NCBI RefSeq assembly: GCF_949628265.1
Contig: NC_088787.1
Coordinates: 30,928,501 to 30,992,500 of the forward strand
Length of the DNA stretch: 64,000 nt
Reading direction: 5' to 3'
Source: Cloeon dipterum
Taxonomy: Eukaryota > Arthropoda > Insecta > Ephemeroptera > Baetidae
The notes beneath the pieces are model-generated. The model worked only from the letters and a program-made list of their open reading frames with translations. It searched no databases and was not told the DNA's origin. Shown here piece after piece: positions 1-11,451 of this stretch. Positions within the stretch are counted from its first letter, which is position 1, and each line of letters starts with the position of its first letter. Position numbers and translations under genes: made by a program.

Positions 1-827
1 TTAATGAACTAATCTAGTGATTAGCTTTTTTCATACTGTGCCTAAAATAAGACTTTAAGAAAATGGAAATAATATATTTTTATGGATTTAGTTAAGTCAA
101 AATAGCCTGCTTAAATTGCTACCGAGTTGAATATAAATTTTAAAAGTTAATACATGGATTTAAATTTTTCTGCTGGATTTTTTTGCTGTGCACTTAAATA
201 CGATCAGATCAAATTTAATTCAAACTTCAGTTAAATTTTTGTATATGCTCCTATTTTGATCCGCAGCCCTGTTAAACAAAACACCGATAAAAAAGACAAA
301 TGGATAAAAAATTAAAGGACATATGTATTGATGACGTAAAACTAAAATTTTTAATGAAAATCATAGCTCGGTCAAATTTTTTTGGAACCGTTCTCAGCGT
401 TTAGCAGTCAAGCGCTAGAGCTAGACAAAGAGCGGCCATACTGTGACGTCATCAGTGTCATAGCCGCGGTGTTCAGAACACACCGCCGATTACTAGTTGG
501 TTTAAAAAGCTATAGGACCAAAGCTGCGTACTTGGAGACTGATTCCAAAATTCCTCTTAATAATACAGAAACTAAACACGAAACTAAAAAATAAATTTAA
601 TTTGCGTCCAAACCAATCAATAGGCAAAATGCAACTGAACATCAGCGGCCATGACACCGATGACTTCACAATATGGCCGCTCTCTTACTTTCTTACGCGG
701 ATGCCGATTCCGATTGCGAGAATTCACACACTCCTCTGAGTTCCAGAATTCACCTAGCATTTTTTCCCTTTAAACTGCTTTTCCCCGAATAGCAGGCACT
801 CAACTTTTATTGATGTGAATTTCGCAG
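1..827 (+). other. 3' part of the last Shc intron
   Basis: This is AT-rich non-coding sequence ending in a TTCGCAG acceptor directly before the Shc SH2 exon. No exon was recognised in it. It holds a small inverted-repeat element (429-683), described separately. The open frame at 382-594 runs through one arm of that hairpin and has no codon bias or family resemblance, so it is not called as a gene. Confidence 0.6.
429..683. repeat. Short hairpin element (MITE-like) in a Shc intron
   Basis: The arm at about 429-478 (starting AGAGCGGCCATA) recurs in reverse complement at 635-683 (ending TATGGCCGCTCT) with only a few mismatches over about 50 bases. The spacer is about 155 bases of AT-rich DNA. 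A clean target-site duplication was not found, so the element class is open. Confidence 0.6.
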
Positions 828-971
828 GTGCGTACAAAGGACAAGATGTTTGAGAGTGTGAGCCACCTGATAAACTACCACAGTGAGAAGAACATGCCCA
901 TCATATCAGCGGAGAGTGCGATCGTATTGCGACGGCCGGTGCCGCGCGACGGGCCACTCAAGAGCCTCTGA
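828..971 (+). CDS. Shc: Shc-family adaptor protein, C-terminal SH2 exon (partial)
   Basis: This is the last coding exon of a phosphotyrosine adaptor gene whose other exons lie left of the window. After a TTCGCAG acceptor it encodes 47 residues and ends at TGA. The reading [18 protein letters not shown] followed by [16 protein letters not shown] matches the end of the Shc SH2 domain, including the conserved [10 protein letters not shown] and PIISA segments. Shc proteins carry an N-terminal PTB and a C-terminal SH2 domain and link activated receptor tyrosine kinases to Grb2/Sos and Ras at the plasma membrane. The tail after the SH2 (about 10 residues, proline- and arginine-rich) differs from vertebrate Shc. 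An AATAAA at 1163-1168 gives a 3' UTR of roughly 200 bases. Identity is strong despite the short fragment because the motif order is family-specific. Confidence 0.85.
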   Translation: MRTKDKMFESVSHLINYHSEKNMPIISAESAIVLRRPVPRDGPLKSL

Positions 972-1162
972 GCGCCGAGACAATTAAGAGAGCATTTAAT
1001 CGACTTCCTCCTGCCAAGCATTTTTATCGAACTAACTTTTTTTCTACTCGGCTAGGAAGACAGTGTCGCCGCCGCCAAGGTTTTCCCCATCAAGTTTTAG
1101 TTCTCTTCAGATTTTTGTTCTAGTGAACATTGGCCAAACTTTGGTTGCATTTGCCACGTACA

Positions 1163-1168
1163 AATAAA
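1163..1168 (+). terminator. Polyadenylation signal of Shc
   Basis: AATAAA lies 192 bases after the Shc stop codon, in an AT-rich 3' UTR. It is the first canonical signal downstream. Confidence 0.6.
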
Positions 1169-1360
1169 AATAATATTTTTCGTCAAGTACTTGTATGTTG
1201 GAATGGCGCCCTCTCGAGGAAAAGGAATTTTGCTAGCAATTAATGAGAACAAAAGTGTCACAAATAATGTTTCATGTGTCCCTCAAATATGTGATCCAGA
1301 AATAGGTACGAATAAATAATTAAATTTATATAATTACACTACTGTTATTAACCAATATCT

Positions 1361-1610
1361 GACGGAATGTCTCGGGTCGCAGGACAAAATTAGTAATATG
1401 CAAAATTACACCAGAAATAGGGAGAAATCCAATGCACGACCTATTAATCAAATTCACACCACATGCAGATTAAATACTAAGGTCCCAAAGTTTTCTTAAA
1501 CGCTGAAATATGATTTTTTTAATTTTTACTAGAAAAAAAACTGACTTTGCTGGCATTGAAAGCGACATGTCCTCATGCCGATTTTGTTCTGCGACCCGCG
1601 ACGTTCGGTC
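1361..1610. mobile_element. Non-autonomous inverted-repeat element, 250 bp
   Basis: The left end (1361-1390, containing GGGTCGCAGGACAAAAT) recurs as the reverse complement at 1581-1610 (ATTTTGTTCTGCGACCC), giving terminal inverted repeats of about 30 bases with a handful of mismatches. ATCT flanks the element on both sides (1357-1360 and 1611-1614), a possible short target duplication. There is no coding capacity. The superfamily is undetermined. Confidence 0.55.
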
Positions 1611-1973
1611 ATCTCTAACACTGCTGACAAATTCTGAGTATTAAATTAAATCACTGATTGCTTGCGACTAAGAGTAAAGTACCAATAATCAATTTCATAC
1701 TTTTCCTGAGTCGGTTTGCGACTGTGAACCACGCCGCTGTGACTTGCGCGTGAAAACAAACAGAGAAATGAATTAGACTCGCGTTACTAAATGGATTTTA
1801 CTCTGGATCGACCACAGCTGTGTGTCCGTCGTCTATTTGACTACCTTTGTAAGTGTGCAAGTTTACTGATAAAAAGTGTCATATTTTTAATACCCACAAT
1901 CGAGGTCATATCAAACTCTTTAAAAATGAAAAACTATCATTAATAAGCATATAATATTTAAAAGTACATATAC

Positions 1974-1975
<2 letters not shown>

Positions 1976-2034
<59 letters not shown>
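1976..2034. repeat. AT dinucleotide microsatellite
   Basis: An uninterrupted alternating AT run of about 59 bases lies in the spacer after Shc. The surrounding DNA from 1615 to 2844 is AT-rich and shows no gene; the open frame at 2147-2371 has no recognisable product. Confidence 0.95.
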
Positions 2035-2036
<2 letters not shown>

Positions 2037-2852
2037 TAAGATTATCACACAAACACACGTTATATACCTATTCTCTCACGCGCGAATACCACATGTAGGA
2101 CTCTTATACTTGCGAAACTTCTATTTTTGCTTCTACCGCAGACAAGATGTTAACAAACAAATTCTCCTCTTCTTTCAAAGAGCTAAATAGAGTTTATAAA
2201 TTATCCGTCTTAGCAATGCTTTCCAGCAGAGCACTTTACATACGCAGCGAGGCAGTCTTTTTACTCTGCTATTATTTCAAAGGCCATTGTTTTTTAATAA
2301 ACAAACTTGTCTCCCTACTACTCGAATTTTTATTTCTCTTCCTTATAGGTATTCCAAATCGCCTGAAATAGTATTTTCGTGAAAAATTACGTATGATTGG
2401 TGACGATTGGTGAGAATTTAAAAAAAATTTAATGCAAAATCGACTTAGAGTTATCCAAATGCAAAAGATTAAATTACCAATTAAAAGATATAGAGCAAAG
2501 GTTTTATTATGCAGGTTGTAAGAGATCTATACAGTCATGCCGATCACACGATTAAAAATTATTTCCCTTCATGGAACAAACGGTCCTACAGAGGGGTGTA
2601 GTTTATTTGTGAAACTAAATTAAAATTCTTTTGAGTCACATATATTTGAATTATACCTGGGACGGCCCCAGGGCACAGTTTTCGTATGGTGCGCCCAGAT
2701 TCGGTCGACACCGAATACATGCATGGATGAAATTCCAGCTAAATTGTTAACTCATTAGTAATATATTATAACTATATTTGCTGCACTCTGATTACGTGAC
2801 ACAAGCGTGACGATGCTGTTGGTTGCTCATCTCCACAATAGGACCTCCAGAG

Positions 2853-3676
2853 TAGTGCGTTCTTCGGGAGCAAATTTTTCTCCCTGGGAGTCCCGCTCCC
2901 GAAAAAATGTTTCCTGTTACCGGAATTTCCTGGTGCCCTTACCAAATATTTTTCCCGGGAATTCCCGCTCCCGACTCTTATTTCCCGATTCTTCCCGCTC
3001 CCGATTTCCCGCCAAAAATTTTAAAATTGAAAGTAGACACCATGTGCGTTGATAACTTTATTCTTAGCTCGCATATTTACAAATACAAACTCACTATATT
3101 ATGCTCTTTTATTTTTCCTTGTTGAAGTTATAAATAATACTTTGGGTTGAAAGTATAAAAACTCAAGGAGGCAATTTTTACTGGGCCACGTTAAATAAAT
3201 ACTACGTTCCAAATAAAATTCAATTTTTGTAGAAATGCATAGATTACTAAAACAAACCATAAAAATGCATTTTATTTAGATCAAAAACTATTCTCCCGAC
3301 TTTTTTTAATTGCGAGAATCATCACATGTCAATGAAAGAAAATTATGTAACATTTTTAGTAATAGTGAATGACAAAAAAGAAATATTACTGCTTGAACTC
3401 CGCAAATTGAAATTAGGACAGTTAATAAAGTTATCAAACCGTGAAAAATATCTAATATAAAAAACATTCCTAACAATTTTTTTAATCATTCTATGAAAAT
3501 TAAAAGCGAGTTGTGAATTTGAATTTTGACTAGGTTCCCGGGAATTTCCGCTCCCGGCAAAACTTTCCCGCTCCCGTCCCGACCGTGACTCCCTTCTAAA
3601 AATTTGGCTCCTGGCGCCGGGAATTCCCGGGAGATTCCGGGAGTCCTGAGACATTCCCGTCCCGGCGAACGCACTA
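2853..3676. mobile_element. Non-autonomous hAT-type element, 824 bp, with intact 8-bp TSD
   Basis: The ends are perfect inverted repeats, TAGTGCGTTC at 2853-2862 and GAACGCACTA at 3667-3676. They are flanked by the same 8 bases, CTCCAGAG, at 2845-2852 and 3677-3684. An 8-bp duplication and a TAG-type terminus are hAT hallmarks. The subterminal regions (about 2865-3010 and 3535-3665) are filled with short GGGAATTCCCG and TCCCGCTCCCG motifs in both orientations, as expected for transposase-binding repeats. No transposase is encoded; the open frames inside come from these repeats. The intact duplication suggests a fairly recent insertion. Confidence 0.85.
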
Positions 3677-4615
3677 CTCCAGAGATTAAAAAGGTCCCCA
3701 TTTTTTGGGAATTTGAACAGACTTGGATTCTCACCGACAGATAATGTTTGGTTCTGGCTCCGCTTTCTTTTGCATACTTTGCAGATATGCATTTCTAGGA
3801 GTGGGTTCCTATATACTATCATAAATTAGAATAAAGCACAATATAACTATAGACCAAGTAATCAATTAGCTTATATGCTGGAAGAAATGTTTACCAAACA
3901 ACTCTAGATAGCAAATTCCTTAATAAACTAAAAAAAAATCTGGCCAAATTTTTCAATTTGAATAATTTTGCTGCTTGTTTATCTATAGCTTGTAAGGCAT
4001 GTTGATATCAGGCTTGGTTAGTTGTGATTTACCAACTTATATCATTCGCAGAATTTTAAATTTGGTAATTTAACATTTCAATTTTGCTCGAAAGAATTTA
4101 ATTATTGAAATTTTAGAATAATTAGGTAACAAAAATATTTAGTTACAGAATAATTCAAATAAAATTACTGTAACTGAAAATTCGTATTTATAGTTTTGGT
4201 CAGGAAATTTAATTCAATTTTAAAATTATATGGTTCAAGTAAAAACGCTCAGAGCTGGTTGTCGAGCATGCTAGGCTCTCTCGGCAAAAGCTCCACAGGC
4301 AGACGCAGCCATCTTATGTTGCCTCCGCGGCCAGCAGCAGCGGAGAGCGGGAAAGATGGAAGGCGAGTGAGGTGAATCTGGACGCGATTTCGGGCAGGCA
4401 GAACTCCGTCTCGAGCAGTGTGCACAGCCTCGACTTCATCATGGGAAATTGCATGGAGGACAGCTCTGAATCGCCCACGTCTCCAGCAAATGAGGCTACA
4501 TTTAATTTAAAATCAAGCAATTTAAAAAAACTAAATATTAAATCAATTTTTACTGCAGCTTGTAAATTTAATAATTTTTTCTTTTTTGAGAGGCAGTAGT
4601 AGCCTGACGAAATTT

Positions 4616-5290
4616 ACTAAAATTTTCTATTAATTTCACCTTTTTCAATCGATTGCGCCGTCTCGATAAACATCTGCAGGTCTTTCAAATTGGAGAAGGC
4701 AGCCAGGCATTGGTTCAGGGATTGAGTTTCGCCTAGCAAATCCTTGCTCTTCAAAGTGGCAGGAGACTCGGTGGCGGCGGCGGCAGCCTCTGTTTGCCGA
4801 AGAGACCTGCTCTCTCTGGTGACAGGAAGTGCCACGTCAACAACATTTTCCTAGCCTTTATTCTACTGCCTCTTCTTCAGGGTCTCTTCAAACCCCTCCT
4901 TGGCGTCCAGCAGGCCAATGTCTCTGATCATGTTCTTCCTCATGGAGATGTTTCGCTCGCGTATAATTTCCAAGTCACTCATTTGCACCCTGGCGGGGCA
5001 TCAGGGTCATCTTCTTCCGACATTTTCATCTGCTTAACCTGAGCAGTTGCAGTTGTTTTAGTAGGTTTGCCTCTGGTGCGCTTGACCACCTAATGAAATA
5101 AATGAGAATTTTTAACTTTTAACAGAGGAGAGTCAGCATTTTTTACAGTTTGGGCAGCGACGGAGGTGACTGCCTCGATGTCCGTGTCCGTCGTGTCTAT
5201 AGTTCTAGTTCTTCCGAGGAGGAGCCCGTTGAAATTTCATTTACCACCTTTACCTGCTGGAATATTGGCAGAGGCTCCTTTTCATATAGA
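4616..5290 (-). pseudogene. Possible decayed coding segment, unidentified
   Basis: Read on the minus strand, several stretches look coding but are broken by stops and frame changes. They run from an acidic serine-rich segment near 5290, through a basic KRTRGKPTKTT segment near 5090, to an acidic EEDDPDAPP segment near 5010 and then to RERNISMRKNMIRDIGLL near 4930. The last 72-residue open stretch ends at 4617. The order basic, acidic, then a charged helical segment is maintained across the breaks. That suggests one ancestral gene or a retrocopy rather than chance, but no family was recognised. It could also be a real gene with unusual splicing. Confidence 0.3.
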
Positions 5291-5679
5291 AAATAATAAT
5301 TTTAATATTAATCTAATAAGGTTAATAATTAATTAATAAGGTTAGACACATAAATAGGGTTGGGAAACTTAGACTGTTTTTTTGTACAAAATAGTCGACT
5401 ATTTTTAGACGCTTTTTGCCCTCAAAAAGACTGTTTTTTAGACGGTTTTTGGTGATTTAGACTGTTTTGAGAAGGCTAATTTCTGGTGCCAATTTCATGC
5501 ATTTTCAATATTTTTTCAGTTTTTCTTTCTATTATTAAAAATATTGGCCAAGTAATTTACTTAAATATTACCAAAGTTTCTTGGAAAAAGCGGGAAAATG
5601 TTACTTATACAAATAATTTTTATTATTTTTGTCATACAAATGACACCACCGACGACACAACTAATAGAGCCCTGCACGG

Positions 5680-6183
5680 TAGTGCTTTGCGCGGGTTAGG
5701 GATCGGTACTTGCGCCAAAAACGATATCAAAAATCTGATATTGATATGATATTCTAAATATCTTCGATGATATTGATATTTTACACCAAAATATCATGAT
5801 ATATCAGATATTTTTCAGAAATATCAGCTGATATTTTCTGATATTCAAAATATCAACGATGATACTATTGATATGATATTTAAAATATCATATATATGAT
5901 ATTTAAAATATCATATCAAAATTGATATATCAAGGTTGATATACCGAACCCTAGCGCGGGTACAAATTTTCAACCCAAACCCGGACCGAACCCGCTTATT
6001 TCGTACCGCACCCAAACCTCACCCAGATCTTTTTTCAAAATTTGAACCCGCACCAAACCGCACTACGCCAACCCGCACCCGCAATCCGCCATATTGGATT
6101 TGCAAAATCTTGACCCGCACCCGTGGGTTTGGTGCGGGTTTTGCGGGTTCAACCCTCAAACCCGCGACCCGCGCAAAGCACTA
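5680..6183. mobile_element. Candidate outer transposon interrupted by a smaller hAT-type element
   Basis: GTAGTGCTTTGCGCGGGT begins at 5680 and its reverse complement (ACCCGCGCAAAGCACTAC, with a mismatch) ends near 6183, so the two behave as terminal inverted repeats. The right half (5954-6170) is packed with GCGGGT/ACCCGC motifs, resembling subterminal repeats of hAT elements. No matching 8-bp flank was seen, so either the ends are longer than noted or one flank has been lost. A second element sits inside it at 5697-5953. Confidence 0.45.
5697..5953. mobile_element. Nested 257-bp hAT-type MITE with ATATC-rich interior
   Basis: Inverted ends TAGGGATCGGTA and its near-complement TACCGAACCCTA are flanked by an exact 8-bp duplication, GCGCGGGT, at 5689-5696 and 5954-5961. 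The interior is almost entirely permutations of GATATC, TGATATTT and ATATCA. Because the duplicated 8 bases belong to the GCGGGT-rich outer element, this copy inserted after that one. The same type of ATATC interior occurs in the larger element at 40158-41504. Confidence 0.8.
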
Positions 6184-8182
6184 CACGTGTTGCCCGCTGT
6201 TGCTGTCGAGGGCCGCAGTCCAGTTGTCCAGGGTTTTCAGCAACATTGTCGTGCACGAGCGCCGCTCGCGGAAGCCGTGCTGGCAGTCTGGCAGGGAATT
6301 TATCCTCTCAAAGAAGGCTGCAAGCTGGTTGCGGACGTGCTTCTCCAAGAGTTTTCCAACGAGCGAGGTGACGCTGATGGGGCGGTAATTATTGAAATCA
6401 TTTTTGTTACCTTCTTTTGGGATCGGCGTCACCGCTGCACCCTTCCAGTCGGCCGGCAAGTCGCGTGTCCGCAGCGAAAGGTTGAAAATGTGGGCGAGGC
6501 TGGGGCAGATCGTCTCAGCGCAGTTTTTGAGCAGCACTGCAGGGATGCCGTCCGGTCCTGCGGCACTTTTGGCGTCCAGGACGTGCAGCAAGGCGCTGAC
6601 CTCGCTCGCCGTGATATGCAGCTTGCTCATCTTCTCATTTTGGACGGGCGCGCGGCGCACGAACGGAAAATCAGTGGCGAGAAGTTCTGCTTGAAAGTGG
6701 CGAGAAATTGGCTAGCGACGGCTGCAGGCTCACTGAAAATACGGCCGTCAGCTGAAAAAGTAGTCGTGTTAATCGGCACTTTTGATTTAGAATAAATGAA
6801 TTTCCAGAACACAGCTGCCCCTTGTGGTCCACGGCCGAGATTCCAAAACCATCACAGTCTTTAGCCAGTCTGACAGCGCCTTGGGTCGCCTTTCTCGCCG
6901 TCTCAAAAATGCTTCTTGCCTCATTGGTTTTCTCGCTCCTCCACTGCGCGAACAGATCATCTTTAATTTTTATTAACTTTTTTAAATTTTTATCGAGCCA
7001 GGGGAGCAGCTTCCTCTTAGATCGCGTCCTTCTGGTTGGCACACACTCCTCGACGCATTCGAACAGCGCTGTCTTCCAGGCTGTCCAGGCTTTAAAGAGG
7101 TCATCTTCTTGCGTCACTTCTTGCAGCTTCACCGCGAGTTGGTCGTTGAGAGCCGGCCAGTGGGCGCGCCGCCAGTCCGGAAGTGTCATAGACACAGGTG
7201 GCGGGCGGCGGGGGTCCACCTTGAGGCCGATCAACAACGCGTCGTGGTCGCTAACGCCGGCGATAACCTCGCTCGTGGAGACTAGATTCGGCGTGTCGCA
7301 CAGGAACAAGTCGATGGTCTTCTCGCTCGTGGCCGTGGTTCTCGTTGCGTTTTTTTATCAGCTGCGCAAAGGCGAAATTATCAAAGGCGTCGACGAATTG
7401 TTCAGCAGGTGCAGCTCTCGGCAGCGGCGTCTCAGTGTTCCAGTCTACGTCCAAATTGAAATCGCCCATGACAAAGCACTCGTCTTAATTGTGCTGCTGC
7501 TCGGCGGCCAGCGCAAGCGAGCGAAGCAGCTCATCGTTTTGCTCCGGCGTTCTGTTTGGTGCTCTGTACACCGAGGCGATGAGGAAACGCAAATTCGAGA
7601 CCGTCACCTCGCCCCAAACGGCCTCAGCAGTGGTCCCGAGCTGTGTCTGTCGGCGCCGCAGAAGGTGTGGAAGAATGGCCAGCAGGACACCGCCTGCTGG
7701 TCTACGGCCGCCAGTTCAGTCCTTTCGCATCACAACGTAGTCTGTCGGGATCACCTCGTGGTCAAAGATATCAGGCGACAACCATGTCTCGTTATAATAG
7801 CTAGAACGTCCGCAGGATGACACTCGAGAAGACCAGCAATGTCAGCAGCTCTTTTCCTGTTTTTTAGTGACCGCGCGTTAAAGCACAAAATTGCAGCTGA
7901 TTTTTTATTGTTTTGATGCTGCTGGGAACTACTCGCTCGAGTTGGACGCAGCGGCTCGGGAACGCTCCAGAAGGAATCATTCATCATTGGCAAAGAGCAG
8001 GGCCAGCAGCTAAAATTATTCTTCTTTTTGTAATCGTTAACCTCTTTCTCGCTCATTTTTGTGTATTTGAGGAGGATCGTTCTGTGAAATTCCAGCAGGC
8101 AATCGTTGCATCTGATAAATACGGCGTTCTTGCGGCCGGCTTTGTCACAATAAAAGCATAAAGAGGGTGGCATCTCTAGCAT
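6181..8182 (-). mobile_element. Decayed non-LTR retrotransposon (CR1/L2-like), 3' truncated
   Basis: The minus strand encodes fragments of one polyprotein in order, spread over several frames. First comes a cysteine/histidine finger near 8140-7990 (CFYCDKAG, CNDCLLEFH, CWPC), then an endonuclease beginning near 7880 with CFNARSLKNR, ETWLSPD and GDFNLDVDW and ending with SDHDALL near 7245. The start of reverse transcriptase follows, with SAAGPDGIPAVLLKN and NYRPISVTSLVGKLLEKH near 6560-6340. The copy stops inside the reverse transcriptase at 6181, so the catalytic YADD region is absent. Frameshifts are visible near 7712 and 7490. The sets of motifs fit apurinic-endonuclease LINEs of the CR1/L2/Jockey group; clade is inferred, not tested. 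It cannot be autonomous. Confidence 0.8.
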
Positions 8183-8552
8183 TTGAAATGGTCCAGGTGG
8201 TAGTCGAAATTCAGCGCTGCTCCCTAGGGGTTTTTATGGAATCCTCGTCACTTCTACGTAACCAGCTCTTTAGAAATTCCTCCAGTGATTGGGCTTACGT
8301 CAATGGGAAAACTAATTTAGCTATTTTCCAATCAACTGGGCAGTATTCAGGGACGCCTCCGCGCGACAAGGTCGGCGGGGGCGACAAAGAAGCTTTGCCA
8401 GTGGGCTCGCCGGCCCAAAACCTGAAACAACGCCCGGAGGCAGGAATACAGCAGAGACAGATTCTTTGCGTGCACACTCGATGCTAGCTTACCTCCTTTA
8501 TCCAATATAAAGAGAAAGGGTACAAAGTTTAGAACTTGTTTTAGACAGGATG
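8183..8552. other. Sequence between the two retroelements, identity unclear
   Basis: This stretch lies downstream (minus-strand sense) of the gypsy polyprotein and could include its 3' untranslated region or a long terminal repeat remnant. No matching second copy was found near 12.2-12.8 kb, so an LTR cannot be called. No gene is seen. Confidence 0.4.
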
Positions 8553-11451
8553 TCACGCTTGATAACGGTCCAAAAATCGTACACGCCGACCTGATCTGAT
8601 TACAACCTCAGGACGTGGAAGTGGCGGTGGAGGTAACGGTGGAGGTAACCGTGGCTGAGTCTGCCGAGATGGTCTCTGAGTGTGGACGGTTGGTGTGTCG
8701 TCAGGCAGACTGTATGCGGGTTTGAGGCGATCCTTAGAGACCACGACTTCCTTCTCTTTGATCCGAAGAGTAAAAGTTTTCTCGGTCTTCGCCAGCACCT
8801 CGTACGGGCCAGTGTACGGAGGCTGTAGCGATGTCCGAACCGCGTCTGTTCTAAGGTAGACCATGGGTGCGGTGTCCAAGTCTTTGAAGATGAAGACTTT
8901 GGCTTTAGCGTGGTGAGCAGCAGGAACGGGGCGGAGTGTGGAGAAGTTTTGCCGAAGCTGACGCAGCAGCTCAGAGGCGCTGATGTCATCGAAATCGGTT
9001 TTTGCAAGAAATTCGCCAGGCAGACGCAGGGGTTCACCGTAGACGAGTTCTGCAGGGGTCGCTTTAATGTCTTCCTTGTAGAGGCAGCGGAGACCATGAA
9101 GGACGAGTGGCAAGCTATCGTGTGGTCAGCGGTTGCGTCTTCTTAAGGTATTGCCTCACACCAACGAGTGAAGCGGTCCACGATGGTTAGGCAGTATTTG
9201 TATCCGTTAGCTGGTGGGAGTGGGCCAATCAAGTCCAGGTTGAGAACTGCGAATCGAGCTTCAGGGAGGGGGTGAGTCTGCCACGGAGTCGTTACGTGCC
9301 GAGAGACCTTAGAGAGTTGGCAGTCTTTGCAGGCCCGAGTCCAGGCAATGACGTTCTTCCTGAGGCCAGGCCAGACGAAACGTTGCGATACCAGCCGCAC
9401 AGAAGCTTTGATTCCCAGGTGGGCAAGTCCATGAAGTGCCTTAAATGCGGGAAATCTGAAATCAGAAGTCAAGAATGGGTGGTTACGACCAGTAGAAATG
9501 TCGCAGTAGAGCGATTGGTCTTTTCCAGGGATTTGGATTTGTCGCAGCTGAAGCGTAGTCCCTCCTTTAAGAAAGCTCTGTAGCTCAGGGTCAGTCTCTT
9601 GAGCCAGCACCAGGGCCGAGAAGTCCACTGGAAGTGTTGACAGAGCCTCGATCTCGATGCGGGAGAGAGCGTCGGCCACGATGTTTTCTTTTCCAGGCAG
9701 GTAGCGGATGTCCGTAGAGAATTGTCCGATAAAGTCGAGGTGTCATATCTGACGGGGAGAGCGGTTCTTTCCTTCTTTGAAGGCAGATGCTAGAGGTTTA
9801 TGATCGGTGTAAATGGTGAATGGTCTTGCTTCAAGTAGATGACGAAAGTAGCTGATGGTTGATTAGATGGCGAGCAGCTCACGGTCGTAGGTCACGTACT
9901 TCTGTTGAGCCGGGTAGAGCTTCTTCTAGTAGAAACCTAGAGGTTGCCAAGCTCCATCCACAAATTGCTGAAGAACGCCACCCATGCCAATGTCCGAAGC
10001 GTCGATAACAATGCTTAAAGGACAATTTGGCTGAGGATGAGCGAGTTTGGTGGCTTCAGCCAGCTTCTTCTTACAGGTGTTGAAGGCTTTGATGGCTTCA
10101 GGAGTCATGTTGATTTTTGACTTGTTCTTCAGGTTTGGTTGTGCCAGGATTGCGTTTTGATTGGAGCCTGGTCCAGGGCAATGTGAGGCATCCAGCGATG
10201 ATATAAGTTGAGGAGGCCAAGGAAACGGCGGAGTTGGTCGACCGTCTGGGGCACAGGAAAGTCGACGATGGTCTTGATGTGCCTGTCCAGAAGAGGATAC
10301 CGTTCGCAGAAACCTTGTAGCCCAGGAAGTCAATCTCTGACGCGCCGAAGACGCATTTGGAGACGTTGAGTACCAGGCCATAGTCCTGAAGACGCTGAAA
10401 CAGAGTGTGTAGATGTTCTGCATGCTCCTTCTCGTTTCGTAAGAAGACGAGAATGTCGTCAATGTATACAAACACGAAGGGAAGTTCTCGTGTTACTTCT
10501 TGCATGCAGTGTTGAAAAGTTTGGCTTGCATTCTGAAGTCCAAAAGGCATACAGAAATTCGTACAAACCAAATGGTGTCGTGATGGCCGTCTTTTGGATG
10601 TCCGGTGGGTGGACAGGGATGTGGTAGAAGGCCTTTGGGATGTCCAGGACGGAGAAGATGCTGCAGCCAGCGAGTTTGGCAGTGGTATCTTGGATATTCG
10701 GGACGGAGTAGCGGTCGGGCTCTGTCCTAGCGTTGAGCATGCGGTAGTCTCCGCAGTCCCTCCAGGTTCCATCATTTTTCTTGACAGTGTGGAGAGGTGA
10801 AGCCCATTGACTGCGCGAGGGACGCATCTTGCCAGACTTGATGTAAGACGCGAAACGTTCTCGAGCAGCAGCTTCTCGTTGTGGATCCATTCGTCTAGGT
10901 TTGGTGAAGACAGGTGGTCCATCGGTTGTTTTGATGTAGTGGACGGTATTGTGCTTGATGATCTTGTCGTGGGAAGGCAGGCGGGTCAACTTCAGGAAAG
11001 TCTTTGAGGATGTCGAAGAAGGGGCCAGTGCCGGTGATAGTTTTCACGCTGGGCCAGTTACATGTTGGCTTGATACCAATAACGGAGCAGCTGGTGAGGT
11101 TGTCAATGAGTTTCTGCAGTCTGATGTCCACCAGGAGGTCTTAATGAGTTAGAAAGTCGACACCGATGATTGGTTTTCCTACGTCCGCAACGACAAAGTT
11201 CCAAGAAAATTCTCGTCGCAGCCCGAGGTTGAGGTTGATGTTAAGCACACCGTATAGATTTTGATTGCAGATCCGTTGGCCGCAGTCAGGTCCAAGAAGG
11301 TTTTAGCGAGGGAGTCAAGGTTTTTCACAAGGTTGCGTGGGAAAACACACACGTCAGAACCTGTGTCAACCAGAAATTCAATATTTGTTTGCCTGTCTTT
11401 GATGAAGAGGCGGCCGGATGGAGAGGAGCAAGTGGTTGCCGCCTCTAGCAC
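8553..11451 (-). pseudogene. gypsy pol pseudogene (protease, RT, RNase H, integrase)
   Basis: Visible landmarks are an aspartic protease DTGSD motif near 11350, the reverse transcriptase FVYIDDIL box near 10480, an RNase H start with IVIDASDIGMGG near 10000, and an integrase HHCC-type zinc finger with CKDCQ near 9340. After LDLIGPLP and DRFTRWCEA near 9160 the frame is lost. The text resumes with a segment normally found about a hundred residues later, so most of the integrase catalytic core has been deleted around 9115-9150. Stops interrupt RNase H near 9925 and 9870. The last part (9113-8553) is the proline-rich integrase tail ending at a stop. The protein cannot be functional. Confidence 0.85.

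Noticed and set aside
4372-4599. Serine-rich + strand frame resembling a phosphosite-rich exon
   Set aside because: It has no matching flanking exons or recognised family, and the minus strand is equally open; left as undecided spacer.
6822-7820. 332-residue + strand open frame
   Set aside because: It is antisense to the endonuclease and linker of the non-LTR element, whose minus-strand motifs are unmistakable.
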